NCBI GenBank assembly: GCA_029339505.1
Contig: JAQISU010000167.1
Coordinates: 589,001 to 653,000 of the forward strand
DNA from: Unio delphinus
Lineage: Eukaryota; Mollusca; Bivalvia; Unionida; Unionidae
Length of the DNA: 64,000 nt
Reading direction: 5' to 3'
Position 1 is the stretch's first letter. Each line of letters begins with the position of its first letter. Shown one piece after another: positions 44,773 through 54,316 of this stretch. The notes beneath the pieces were generated by a model. It was not told the DNA's origin. It saw nothing but the letters and a program-made list of their open reading frames with translations, and searched no databases. The position numbers and the translations under genes were made by a program.

Positions 44773-45208
44773 AGCAGCAGAGAGGGCGAATCGGACTTTC
44801 TCTAATTGGGTTAGATTTTAAGCAAAATATTTTAAGCCTCCTTTTGCCAAATGGAGCCTTAACAATTTTAGAGCTCTATTTAGGGGTTTCTCAAACCAAA
44901 GAAATGTAAGAAGAAGGTGAATCGAACAACTTGAAATAGAGGAGTCCTTTTGCCAAATGGAACCTTAACGATTTTAGAGCACTATTTGTCAAATTAGGGG
45001 TTTCTCAAAACCAAAAGAAATGTAAGAAGAGGGTGAATCGGACAAGAGTTTACGGGCGTCTTTTGGTAATCCAAGGCTTCCTCATAAATGCTTAATAGAA
45101 GCGTCCATTTGGTAAAATCAGAATTAAAAAAAAAACGACGCCGACATCTTCGATGTTGTCGTTGTCACCACCTTCTCTGCTGCTATGAAGCTAACCGAAT
45201 TAGCTATA
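44773..45208. repeat. Polinton left TIR
   Basis: Reverse complement of 61251-61687 with a few substitutions and one ~9-bp gap. It starts AGCAGCAGAGAGGGC. The same motif recurs inverted near the inner end (CTCTGCTGCT, about 45174-45184), so most of the TIR is itself bracketed by inverted AGCAGCAG words. The inner edge reaches the ATPase stop codon. Confidence 0.92.
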
Positions 45209-45859
45209 GATACGGTCTAATCCGACGCGATATCGTGTCCGAGGATCGTGTATACTTATCGTTACAAATCCATGTGGGGTAGTTCTGGCGCCGCTAAAGA
45301 AATTTTGAAATCGATTATAATCCATGTCAGGACACCAGGTCTGACAAATATTTCTTAACGTATGATTGTCAACACCGTTAAACACGCATAATAGATTACA
45401 ATTATCCCTTATCACTTTTGGTATTTGTGTATAACGTTGAGTTACATATATCACGTCGGAGTTTTTGTGACGTCCTCGGGAAAATATTCTAGCTGGATTC
45501 TTTTGTTGGTCCAACATCACATCGTCATACACAACAAGATTATTAACGGATCCATCCAGGTCTTCCACGGATGGCGCTTCTTCAACATCAGTAATAAATT
45601 CAATTACACTTCCACCGTAAGCTTCTGAAACGGTTTCGTTGTAATCTTTTAATACTTGATAGCAGTGTTGATAGTCTACGCTAGGAGCGATTAAATATAA
45701 TTTATCCCAGGTGAGATACTTCATTATCATAGTTAACAACAACTGAGTTTTACCACTCCCGGAAGGTCCAATGATAATCATTCTGATCAAGTTTGGTAAC
45801 ATCGGATGATGTTTTACTGGTTGTTGTTTTTTCAACGCGGAGAAATCGATCACTTCCAT
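45200..45859 (-). CDS. FtsK/HerA-type DNA packaging ATPase
   Basis: Motor that would drive viral DNA into the capsid. The frame is open to 45979, but Met at 45859 (MEVIDFSALKKQQPV) is the better start; the upstream 40 residues are hydrophobic and overlap the divergent zinc-ribbon gene. The ~219-residue protein has Walker A GPSGSGKT at about residue 31, Walker B NLVVYDDVM at about 109, a TQRYTQIP sensor-like segment and conserved FNG and DPR motifs near the end. Length and motifs fit the A32-like ATPases of Polintons and adintoviruses. The stop lies just inside the TIR edge. It looks functional. It is transcribed away from the adjacent + strand genes, so a shared divergent promoter at 45860-45884 is likely. 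Confidence 0.92.
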   Translation of the reverse strand: MEVIDFSALKKQQPVKHHPMLPNLIRMIIIGPSGSGKTQLLLTMIMKYLTWDKLYLIAPSVDYQHCYQVLKDYNETVSEAYGGSVIEFITDVEEAPSVEDLDGSVNNLVVYDDVMLDQQKNPARIFSRGRHKNSDVIYVTQRYTQIPKVIRDNCNLLCVFNGVDNHTLRNICQTWCPDMDYNRFQNFFSGARTTPHGFVTISIHDPRTRYRVGLDRIYS

Positions 45860-45884
45860 TTGTTGATATAACATAAATATAATT

Positions 45885-46055
45885 ATGGATCTATATTGTG
45901 TGAAATGTAAGAAGCGTACACCAACTATTGACCCAACGACTGTTACCACAAAAAATAACAGAGAAGCGGTCACCGGCAAGTGTGAAATATGCGGTGCAAA
46001 AAAATATCGATTTGTGAAAAATCCTCTGAAGGAGAATTCAAAACATTTTTTTTAA
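45885..46055 (+). CDS. Small zinc-ribbon protein preceding PLA2
   Basis: 56 codons with two CX2C pairs: YCVKCKK near the start and CEICGAKKYRF at about residues 33-43, a zinc-ribbon pattern resembling the DUF5679 family found in Polintons and other dsDNA viruses. It ends at TAA inside a T8/A8 homopolymer junction at 46046-46062. The following +1-frame sequence continues directly into PLA2, so in an undamaged element the two were probably one protein (zinc ribbon-PLA2). It is divergent from the ATPase start, 25 bp away. Confidence 0.75.
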   Translation: MDLYCVKCKKRTPTIDPTTVTTKNNREAVTGKCEICGAKKYRFVKNPLKENSKHFF

Positions 46056-46058
46056 AAA

Positions 46059-46418
46059 AAAGGAGGAGATATTAGAACCAAGTTAGCTAAATTCCCAGGG
46101 TTACCATGGAGGAAGTATCCAGGTGAAAAACACCTTCCAGGGTATAGTTATTGTGGACCGGGAACGCGATTAGATATAAGACTTGATAGTCATGAAAATC
46201 CTAATCCTGGAGAAAATCCAATAAACCTCATCGATGAAGCATGTCGGATACATGATATAGCGTACCGGAGTGGTGATTTACAATAACGTCATCTCGCAGA
46301 TGTGAAATTAATTCATGCGTTGAATGCCATTCGTGATAAATCATTCAAAGAAAAATTGGCTTCATGGTTGATAAAATCCGCCATGAAAGGTAAATTAATA
46401 TTTGGTGCGGGTAATTAA
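46059..46418 (+). pseudogene. Parvovirus-type phospholipase A2
   Basis: Shows the calcium-binding loop LPGYSYCGPGTRLD near 46135-46175 and the catalytic helix CRIHDIAYRSGD near 46241-46276, with the His-Asp pair intact. In parvoviruses and adintoviruses this enzyme breaches endosomal membrane during entry. A single TAA at 46284-46286 interrupts the frame just after the catalytic helix. The rest of the frame (HLADVKLIHAL..., IFGAGN, stop 46418) is open. The frameshift at 46046-46062 separates it from the zinc ribbon. A decayed homologue at 35685 confirms it as a family gene. Confidence 0.88.
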
Positions 46419-46425
46419 TAACAAC

Positions 46426-47366
46426 ATGGAATCTATTTACTATTCTCCAAGAGGATACTGGAGAGGTAAGGCAGCAATCAGTAAACTCGCTAGCGCTGCA
46501 AAAGTAAAAAAAACTACAGCGGCGGATTGGTTATCCAAACAGGCGATATGGCAAATTTATCTACCGCGGCCTAAACAAATTAACTACTCGCATTTTGATG
46601 TGACAGTTCCTAATGAAGTTCATCAAGCTGATATATTATTTCTGCCGCATGATAAAGGTTACAAATACGCGCTAACCGTAGTTGATATTGCGAGTCGATA
46701 CAAACAAGCAGAGCCGCTAAGTACAAAATCATCAACTGAAGTGGCTTCTGCATTTGAAAGGATTTATCGAAGGGTCCTCTGCACTGGCCAAATCTATTAC
46801 AAGTTGATCCTGGCAAGAAATTTCAGGGCGTAGTGTTATCAACAATGAAACATCATAATGTCACCATACGACGAGGACATACTGCACTACATCGCGATCA
46901 GGCAATTGTTGAACGATTTAATCGGACACTTGCTGAGCGGTTATTTAGATATCAATACGCGAAAGAATTCATCCAGGATAAACGATCCCGTGAATGGGTT
47001 AAGAGATTACCAGGTGTAGTTACCGCGCTGAATAATGAGATTACTAGAACAATCAACATGAAACCTAACAACGCTATTAAAAAGAAGTATATACCCGTAC
47101 AACCACAAAAAGATTTCAAAGAACAAATTCTTGGTAATGTCACTGTAAGGTACTTATACGAACCAGGAGAGCTTGAAGGTGGTAAAAAAAGAGCTACTGA
47201 TCCTATTTGGAGTGTCACCGTACATAAAATATCTAGTATAACACGATCTACGGGTAGACCAGCAATCTATAAACTGGATTCAACTGCTCCTCAGCGAGGA
47301 TTTACTCGACAACAACTACAGGTAATTCCCGAGGATACTCAATTACCACCGCGTGGTCTTAACTAA
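46426..47366 (+). pseudogene. Retroviral-type (RVE/DDE) integrase, single frameshift
   Basis: Integrates the viral DNA. Met at 46426 (MESIYYSPRGYWRG) is preferred over the upstream start that overlaps PLA2. Core: first Asp in HQADILFLP (about 46625), LTVVDIASRYKQAEPL; second Asp in the +1 frame at about 46800 (VDPGKKF); Glu in RDQAIVERFNRTLAERL (about 46910). The C-terminal SH3-like part has PIWSVTVHKI and STGRPAIYKL. A 1-nt frameshift at about 46770 separates frames 46426-46833 and 46833-47366; otherwise all three DDE residues are present. It overlaps the convergent helicase end by 8 bp. Confidence 0.9.
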
Positions 47367-48673
47367 CACCTCTTCGTCTGTTGCACTCAAGACAAGTCAG
47401 CATAACGTTATCTCTGATATGACCAATGCTGCTATTCTTTCTGTCTACGGTAAATTGGCGAGGATCTTTATCCGACCAACTCCAACGCATTATACAATTG
47501 CAACTCGCGCAGTGATTATTCTGTTGTTGCTTCAGCGTAATTATTAATTCAGCATCAATGTCAAATTCTCTATTATTTTTTTTATCCTGTTGTTTATAAC
47601 CAGAGAGTTTTTTTCTGATTATATCCTTGATGTTGTCAGCGCTGATTGTAGTGTCATTATCATCTTCTGACTCTGTCATGACAACAATTCTTCGAAGTTG
47701 ATTTATTCTCCGTACTCGAGACACTGCAAGATAAATTAAATTTGACCACTCAATGCGATTATCTACTATCCAAACAATTGTGTCTGTGATAGTTAATCCC
47801 TGTGAAGAGTGTATTGTCGCTGCGTAACCTAACGTCCACGAGGATTTATCAGCACGCAATGCATCTTCGACGACGCTGATATCAACCAGCACAATATCAT
47901 TTAACACTAAATTCTGCTTTTCACGTTGTCCAGGAATTTCAACTTCGATATTCTGCTTTCGTGTATCCGAAGGTCTATAACAGAGCGGTACTGGAAGTGT
48001 TGCAAATTTACATTTATGCAATTCAAATAATTTCATCTGAAGCTTATCTCTGACTATTTTTCTACTTGCTACTATCAAATCGTTTGGTCTCCATACCTCC
48101 CAAAAATCATTCATGGGAGTTTCTGAAATTATTTCACGAGCTATTTCACATTGGATTCTATCCGGTTGTAATCTGATTAGTTGTTTAAATTCGCGTAATT
48201 GTTCATCAAGTGATCTATGGTCGGTATTAACCTCTTCGTAATAGTCTACGTGTGATTTTAACCAATCATGTGGGGATAAACCAACAAATGGTGGTGGTTG
48301 ACCATGTTCGCCGCACATAATAATTTTTGTTGTTTTCGTTGATAACCATTCAAGGAATATTTGTAATATTTTCAACGATACCGTGCATATTTCATCCCAT
48401 ATAATGCATATTTGATTTGGAAACATCGTTTCTATGAAATAACTCAATCACACGAGTTGTCTTTCCTGATCCACCACAACCGTTCAAATAAATGGTTTTA
48501 TATCTACATACAGGATCAGATATCGGTGGTGCATTAGAAAATTCTGATAATTGGTTGCTTTTTAAGTATTTATCGTCCATCGTAACATCAGCAGATTTAC
48601 AATATTCATGTAGTGTCTCCTTTTTAAATCTCCAACATCCCCAAGCTTCCTCCGGGGATGTGAATTCAGCCAC
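47359..48673 (-). pseudogene. SF1 (Pif1/RecD-like) helicase with C-terminal HNH module
   Basis: Walker A NGCGGSGKTTRV at about 48485-48450; Walker B IIWDEIC at about 48405; motif III-like MCGEHGQPPPF; motif V GYAATIHSSQG and motif VI YLAVSRVR. The last ~50 residues form a Cys-rich HNH module: CASC-N-C, TVDRKNSSIGH, CLECNRRRG. Walker A and B are only ~25 codons apart with a frame change at about 48430, so motif Ia and flanking sequence are deleted. The frame upstream (to 48673) continues, after one TAA, into DNA polymerase B. It probably unwinds viral DNA during replication; the HNH tail could nick. Confidence 0.88.
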
Positions 48674-48682
48674 TGCTAATCT

Positions 48683-50768
48683 TTATTTGTTGTGTATATA
48701 CATCGAATCAGTGGCTACTCTAACCGCGGTATTAGGAAATCTATTTATCATCGAAAATAGATTAATAGTAGAATAACTTTCCATAGATGATCTTAAATGT
48801 GTATACTGGGAACTGTATCCATCACAGTAGGTAACAATTGTACCCAACTTAGTCCCATTGGATAGAAACGCATCTTTACGAGTTACAAGTTTTCCATTTT
48901 TTGTTAAATCTGCTATGATAAAATCGTATTCAGCGCTGTCTATGATCAACCGCGAAGAGTATTTTGCATTGTCATATCTTCCACCTTGAGTAAATTTACC
49001 GATTATTTTTCGTCCAAAATCTTTTGCTAGTCCATTTTCAATTTCAAATAACTGCCTAGACCAATCCATGATTTGTTGTTCATTGAAAATCTCCGATTTT
49101 TTATTCGAAAATTGTTTTCGTTGTTCGCTAATTATACTATCTAAATCTGGTTGTGGTAGCCAAACTTCTTTTTGAGCTCGATAACACACAGTTGCTTCGG
49201 AAATAATCAGCGATATCAGCATACCACAATCAATCATGTATCTCAATAACAAAATTGGCATCCAGTTTTTTTCAGACATATGTCTACCAATCCAAACATA
49301 ACTACACGGATGTAATCCTGTAGCTAATTCAAATGATACCACACGAGCGAATCCAGTTAAGTCAAAATCAGGCAATGGACCATTAACCGAAACACGAGTC
49401 ATTTCATGTGTGGGGTGTCCAAATCGTTTAAAATATTTAGCACATTCTCCATATCCGAGAAAACTCCCTGGATAACACGCAGATATATCCATTGAAATCA
49501 TACCCTCGCTTTGGTATTTTGTATTCCACAGCCCTCCATGGCCGAATTTAAGACAGCTTAATTTAACATCCAATAAAAAATCACTTCGTGTTGGACGCCA
49601 TGAGTTTTTTTTCTCGTGCAAAATGAGCTACCACTGATGGAATCGTAAAACTATCCGTGAGTAGTTTTTCATGGAAATTATTCGAGTTTTCACCTGAGTA
49701 TTTTACAGCGATATTTTTCATCCTTGAGTGTAACTCTTCAGTGCGATATAATTCTCCATTCGGTCTTACAAACTGATCAAATCCTGATTCGGAATCTTCA
49801 GCGCTGCGAAGTAGCCACACTGACACAGGATCATCTTTACACAACGCATGAATAGCATCGAATAACTTCTCTTCGTGGAAAATATCCTTACAAAACTCCT
49901 CAGGGATATATCTTACGGTTCTATCTCGTGGAAATACATTTACTGCAGGTGTCCACGCGTGTTCGTTATGATCAATAATTTCAATTGGGGCTCCTTTTGA
50001 TTTATATTTAGATTCGTGTAATACTTCTCCGGTTATCGTCGCTACCGATATTGGAAATCTTAATGACGTTTCTAATTTGGTTATATCTTGAATTGTTGCC
50101 CCATGCTGTTTCACTGTCAGTCCCCATTCGGTTATTTTTTTTCGTCGTTGTTCAGTTAATTTGTTTTCCCGGGATGCATTCGTGAAGTGTTCCATTACTC
50201 GTTCTGCTACACAATTGAGTGGCAAAGCCACTGACTCCGTTCTCATAGGTGCTAGTTTTTCAATACTTGGCTTATCATTTAGCGGATATATTCCATAAAA
50301 AACTGCTGTTACAGGATAAGATCTCTCGTAGTATGGTTTGTCAATTCCAGTTAGAATTCCTGGTCTGGAATCTCGACTAACAATGACAATTTTTTTATCT
50401 TTGAGAATTGGTTTGAATTTATCTCTGATAATCCAATCTCCATCATCTGCGATAATGAATTTCATTCTAAAAAAATACCTTTGTTGAAATCCCTTGGATT
50501 TCCCTCCAAGATGTGAGATTATCTCAGCTGCTCTTTCGTCGTTCATGGTAGCATCGATTGTGGGTACATTGACATCATCATGTATAATTCGAAATGTCGA
50601 CCACGTATGAGATGCTCCATCGCGCTTGAATTCATTAAAACAGTCGCTGATTTTACTCAACACGGTTCTATCACTCATTTTACCCTTTGGTATATCAGAG
50701 ACTCTATCGAGATTAAATCTGGCATTTTTCCAAGGCGTAATTTTCGATAATCTCTCGAATTCCTTCAT
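48683..50768 (-). pseudogene. Protein-primed DNA polymerase B, frameshifted
   Basis: Frame 50768-49581 (395 codons) is the N-terminal part and frame 49621-48683 (312 codons) the palm. Motif A is SMDISACYPGSF (about 49490), motif B GLAKDFGRKIIGKF (about 49020-48975) and motif C VATDSMYI (about 48710), all present. No convincing exonuclease motif is seen in the N-terminal part, which is short for a Polinton PolB. The frame change coincides with a T8 run at 49605-49612. After motif C a TAA at 48683-48685 is followed in the same frame by the helicase, so polymerase thumb and helicase were probably one polyprotein. Confidence 0.92.
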
Positions 50769-50811
50769 ATTATAATTAAAACAAGTATTTAAATAAAAAG
50801 TTTTTTATATA

Positions 50812-51060
50812 ATGAATCATTGCAAATGGCTCGTGATTGGATCAGTAACCCCGTGTAACAAATCATGCAGAAATGAGTTCTGTGGGTATCATATGCAAAG
50901 TTTTCGTCGGGGAAGCAATGGTCCTCTACCCTGCATACAATGTGGGGTAGGGGTTAGAGGAATATCACAGCTATGTCTCGGTTGCAGTGGTAAACGATAC
51001 AGAGAGTTGAAGCGCTATTACGATAAGCGAGTTAAAAACGGAAAATCCATAGGATTTTAA
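50812..51060 (+). CDS. Small Cys/His-rich zinc protein
   Basis: 82 codons with Cys and His spaced in three clusters: C-N-KSC-RNEFCGYH, PCIQCGVG, LCLGCSGKRY. This suggests two zinc-binding knuckles, followed by a basic helix (RYRELKRYYDKRVKNGK). Similar small proteins recur in Polinton-like elements. It is divergent from the polymerase gene (44 bp gap), suggesting a shared promoter and an early regulatory or nucleic-acid-binding role. No lesion seen. Confidence 0.8.
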   Translation: MNHCKWLVIGSVTPCNKSCRNEFCGYHMQSFRRGSNGPLPCIQCGVGVRGISQLCLGCSGKRYRELKRYYDKRVKNGKSIGF

Positions 51061-51184
51061 ATCAATGAATCTGACAGCGTCCTTGACTCTGTCAATGACA
51101 AGATCATAAGAACTCCCCACGATTACGTTCAGAGATTTTCAAATAATATATCTCAACCAAATAATGATTTAGACAAATAAAATA

Positions 51185-51687
51185 TTATGTATATAAATAA
51201 ACCAAGAATTTCAACCGCATCCCGTGATTGTAAACTATGAAGCCTCCCGTGACGGTATTGTCAGACATCGCAGACTAAAGAAGCCAATTGGGTGGGACAA
51301 TGGTATGGGGTATTTGATGTTTGCTGCTGGAGAAAAAAATATCTCAATCATCGTTTCGTCTTCGAAGGAATAACGGGTTATTCCTAGGATGGTTTTGTTA
51401 TTGATCACATTGACTCTAATCGTAAGAACAATTCTGTATCGAATCTACAAGCTATCTCTCAGAGTGAAAACACCAAACGAGGTGGGACTGGGAAACACTC
51501 GAAAAATGCTAGACCTGTAAAGTCATTTAATATAGCAACTAACGAAAAAATAGTATTTCAGTCAATATACGCAGCTGGTAGATATTTCGATATTTATCCG
51601 TATTCTATTCATTGCGTTGCAGAGAATATAACCAAGACGGCCTTTTCAAAGCGTTTTAAAAACAGCATTAAGTTTACTTATATATAA
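51185..51687 (+). pseudogene. Broken HNH homing-type endonuclease
   Basis: An N-terminal NUMOD4-like strand (VNYEASRDGIVRHRR) lies at about 51225-51275 and is followed by a frameshift near 51338. The next frame has NHRFVFEGITGYS, a TAG at 51386, then VIDHIDSNRKNNSVSNLQ (the HNH D-H-x-N-x3-N-xxxNL core) and a NUMOD1-like tail (VKSFNIATNEK, IYAAGRYF). This architecture is that of phage and algal-virus homing endonucleases. It is a separate gene from the helicase HNH and is not preserved as an open frame. Confidence 0.8.
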
Positions 51688-52160
51688 CTATGTAATTTTG
51701 CATTCATGAATGGAAATAACTCCCTTAGGTATATTTCAGCCTAACACAGTTACGGATCTTAAACACTGTCATTTAATTTCTGATTGGTTGGTTTCGCTAT
51801 TATGAATCTCAACAGGATATAATCAATTTTCTCTTTTTGTAGAAATCTAATACAACTGTTTTATATACATTTCGTATTTGATTCGTTTTTTTAGTGTCTT
51901 TTCAAGTATTCTGTCTTACTTCAACGTTGTCAATGATCACTATTAAAAACAACAAAGAATAAAATCACCACACCGCTATGTGTTGTTAGTCGTGTATAAG
52001 CGGCTTATATACCATACTAAAGCCCTATACTATTGGGGGTTTTCGCGTTCTAAAATCATACCTGTGATCATTACACAACCTATACACTTCCCCGGTGTAT
52101 GGGTACCTTTTGGTATTCATACAACCTAGGATTTTGTCTAGGTTGTAATGATCACGTATG
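51688..52160. other. Intergenic region with TATAAGC palindrome
   Basis: AT-rich. Contains a 15-bp palindrome TATAAGCGGCTTATA (about 51995-52009), CCCGGTGTATGGGTACC and an AACCTAGGATTTTGTCTAGGTTG inverted repeat (about 52125-52147). No gene. Confidence 0.5.
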
Positions 52161-52169
52161 AATGTAGAT

Positions 52170-52742
52170 CATCTATTTCATTCATTGTATATATACCATC
52201 ATCATCCTATAATCTATTGTTGTACCGTCCTTAATTAAGTATTCATCCATTGCATTGTATATATACCATTATCATCCTATAATCTATTGTTGTGCCGTCG
52301 TCATCCATTGCATTGTATATATACCATTATCATCCTATAATCTTTTGTTGTGTGCCGTCCTATATGTATACAACCGCCATATACACTAGATCCTTGGGGT
52401 TGAATGTGCCGTCGTCATCCATTGCATTGTATATATACCATCATCATCCTATAATCTATTGTTGTGTGCTGTCCGTGCGTCCACATTCGCCAAACGTATC
52501 CTCTTGTAGGTCAAACCCGTTATTTGACGAGTTAGACTCCACTCCCAGGGGAATACGCTTCGTGATTATATGTAACCTATGGACGCCGCTTGATGTATAA
52601 ATACACCAAGGGGGTTCAAATGGGTGATGTGTAATGTGCTGTCCTATATGTATACAACCGCCATATACACTAGATCCTTGGGGTTGAATGTGCTGTCCTC
52701 ATCCATTGCATTGTATATATACCATCATCATCCTATAATCGC
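52170..52742. repeat. Interspersed direct repeats in the Polinton control-like region
   Basis: Unit A (CATTGCATTGTATATATACC, AT-ATCATCCTATAATCT-TTGTTGTG-CGTC; about 57 bp) occurs five times: about 52172, 52244, 52300, 52415 and 52697. Unit B (CCTATATGTATACAACCGCC, ATATACACTAGATCCTTGGG, GTTGAATGTGC; about 51 bp) occurs at about 52360 and 52644. Each A unit contains TATATATA. Located exactly between the early genes and the late block, it could hold promoters, enhancers or an origin. Open frames here are spurious. Confidence 0.88.
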
Positions 52743-52861
52743 ATAAAGCTTCTGGAGTGCTAAGGTGTTGGTCATCATTTTGTGAAACTCAAAGAGTTTC
52801 CATCCTTTGGATTTTCACTCGAAGTAATTCACCAATTAAACAAACATATTTTTTTATATAT

Positions 52862-53221
52862 ATGAATTCTGAAAATATCAGATGTATTATTTCTAAAATT
52901 AACAAACTAAAAAATCAAAATATTCAACTATCATCGGGATTAAATTGCGAACAAATAATGACCGATTTTGAGGATATGGAATTTGCACAAAACAATGGAA
53001 AGTATGTACTCTCTAAGCAGTATTATCTAATCAAGCGCATTCAAAAATCTATACGTGAGAGTTTAGTTTATCATGAAGACGTTAGTGTGTTTGTACCATT
53101 ATATACGGTCGTAGAAGCTGTTAGAAAACAATTAGGGCCTGAATATGAACAAAAGAAACTTATTAATTCCAAGGCGAAACAGATAAAAGCTCTAATCGAG
53201 CAAGCTGAGTCCCACGCGTAG
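52862..53221 (+). CDS. Hypothetical 119-aa helical protein
   Basis: Met at 52862 (MNSENIRCIISKINKLKNQN) is preferred; the 35 codons upstream overlap the repeats and TATA-like sequence TTTTTTATATATATG. Lys/Glu/Ile-rich, with predicted helices and a C-terminal KAKQIKALIEQAE segment. No family recognised. It is the only + strand gene right of the repeat region and is convergent with the late block; it may be regulatory. No lesion. Confidence 0.7.
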   Translation: MNSENIRCIISKINKLKNQNIQLSSGLNCEQIMTDFEDMEFAQNNGKYVLSKQYYLIKRIQKSIRESLVYHEDVSVFVPLYTVVEAVRKQLGPEYEQKKLINSKAKQIKALIEQAESHA

Positions 53222-53470
53222 AGAGCATCCTTCTTGTATAACTTCCGTGTATACAGGTAATGAATGTGCTGTTATAACCGTTATGCGTCTCCGATTACTC
53301 AACTAGAACAAGTTTGTAAAGACAGGAAGTAACATTGTATGACATGTGTGTATTATACCTGTTGGTAGATTAACAATATGGAAGAATAATACTTATGCAG
53401 TGGGTGAGGTTAGTTTTTAGTGATCTCTTTTTTTTTCATTGGAAATACTATGGATTTCCATCGAAAAATT
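53222..53470. other. Convergent intergenic region
   Basis: Between convergent genes; includes an A/T-rich GAAAATTC-type inverted word (TGGAAAT...ATTTCCA, about 53440-53461) that may act in 3' end formation. Confidence 0.4.
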
Positions 53471-53761
53471 CTAAAGAATTTTCAAGATTTTTTTTAGATC
53501 TTCCACGGATAAGCATGAATGAGTATTCTGCATTATTTGATCACGGGTTAATCTCACCACGGTTATAACGTTTTGCTGAAGATTTAACATTTGATAATCC
53601 GTCAATAAAAACTTCTCCTTGGGAAAAATTGAAGAATTTTCAAGATTATCTATGACTATATCCACGTGGTATTCTCCTGTTGTTGCTCCACTAAATATCT
53701 CTCTGATAGCGTATTCAAGAAGATCTTTGTCATGGATAGATACTCTCGTGTGCTGATACAT
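53471..53761 (-). CDS. Hypothetical 96-aa late-block protein
   Basis: Starts MYQHTRVSIHDKDLL, with EYHVDIVIDNLEN and NVITVVRLTRDQI strands suggesting a small alpha/beta fold, and a Leu-rich C-terminal helix. No family recognised. It is the last gene of the - strand block. No lesion. Confidence 0.65.
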   Translation of the reverse strand: MYQHTRVSIHDKDLLEYAIREIFSGATTGEYHVDIVIDNLENSSIFPKEKFLLTDYQMLNLQQNVITVVRLTRDQIMQNTHSCLSVEDLKKILKIL

Positions 53762-53815
53762 TATTGAAGTTCTTTTTAAAAAATCTAAACGTAAAATCGT
53801 AAATTGCTTTGCAAT

Positions 53816-54313
53816 TTAAGAACTTTTCACATCTAGCGTTATTTGTAGTGTTTCCCCGCGAAGGTCAATCAGGTTAAATTCTTGGTCGGTTATTGAAAAA
53901 TTCATTTTGGTTATGAATGGATTAATGGGCTTCAAGTAAGTCAAATTGGGTGGATTTTTCACTATGAGACTTCCTGGGGAAACATCTGGAGAAAATGTAT
54001 GCATGATATATCCTTGATTGGCGTTATTTGATTTTGAAGTATCAATTGAGAAACTTCCCAAGATTGCATCACAAATAACATGTACAGCAATAACAGATGA
54101 TATATCAACGTTGCCGGGAGATCTGTGTTTGTTGTTGCGGTACACTGAATTCGTTGATGTTAAAACTGCTGCTGGAGGAATCAGTTTAAACCATAACGCA
54201 TGAATCTGTGGGAAGAATTCATCAGTGATTTTATTAAATGACGCTTTCATCGCTGGTACATCATACCCTGGAAATTTCCAATCAGGTAGAGTTTTATCTG
54301 TTAGCGAAAACAC
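53816..54313 (-). CDS. Minor virion protein: FPGY module plus ISSVIA beta domain
   Basis: Opens from a GTG at 54313, but no natural start is evident: the frame is continuous with the gene upstream across one TAA (54317-54319). An N-terminal module WKFPGYDVPAMKASFNK, then DEFFPQIHALW, repeats the module of the upstream protein. The rest is beta-rich (VDISSVIAVHVICDAILG, GYIMHTFSPDVSPGSLIV) and ends in FSITDQEFNLIDLRGE, a motif (TDQxxxxIDLRGE) shared with structural proteins of related elements. Probably a capsid or spike component. A relic homologue lies at 20880-21431. Confidence 0.75.
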   Translation of the reverse strand: MFSLTDKTLPDWKFPGYDVPAMKASFNKITDEFFPQIHALWFKLIPPAAVLTSTNSVYRNNKHRSPGNVDISSVIAVHVICDAILGSFSIDTSKSNNANQGYIMHTFSPDVSPGSLIVKNPPNLTYLKPINPFITKMNFSITDQEFNLIDLRGETLQITLDVKSS

Positions 54314-54316
54314 TCT

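Noticed and set aside
45088..45282. Cys/Arg-rich frame present in both Polinton TIRs (also 61168-61368)
   Set aside because: Identical because the TIRs are identical; it overlaps the ATPase end on the other strand and has no start context. Considered as a terminal gene and dismissed.
52292..52600. 102-codon frame across the Polinton repeats
   Set aside because: Encodes the repeat units themselves (YIYHYHPII twice); no start context and no family.
52170..52742. CRISPR-like array
   Set aside because: Units are long, of uneven spacing, without unique spacers of constant length, and lie in a eukaryotic element.
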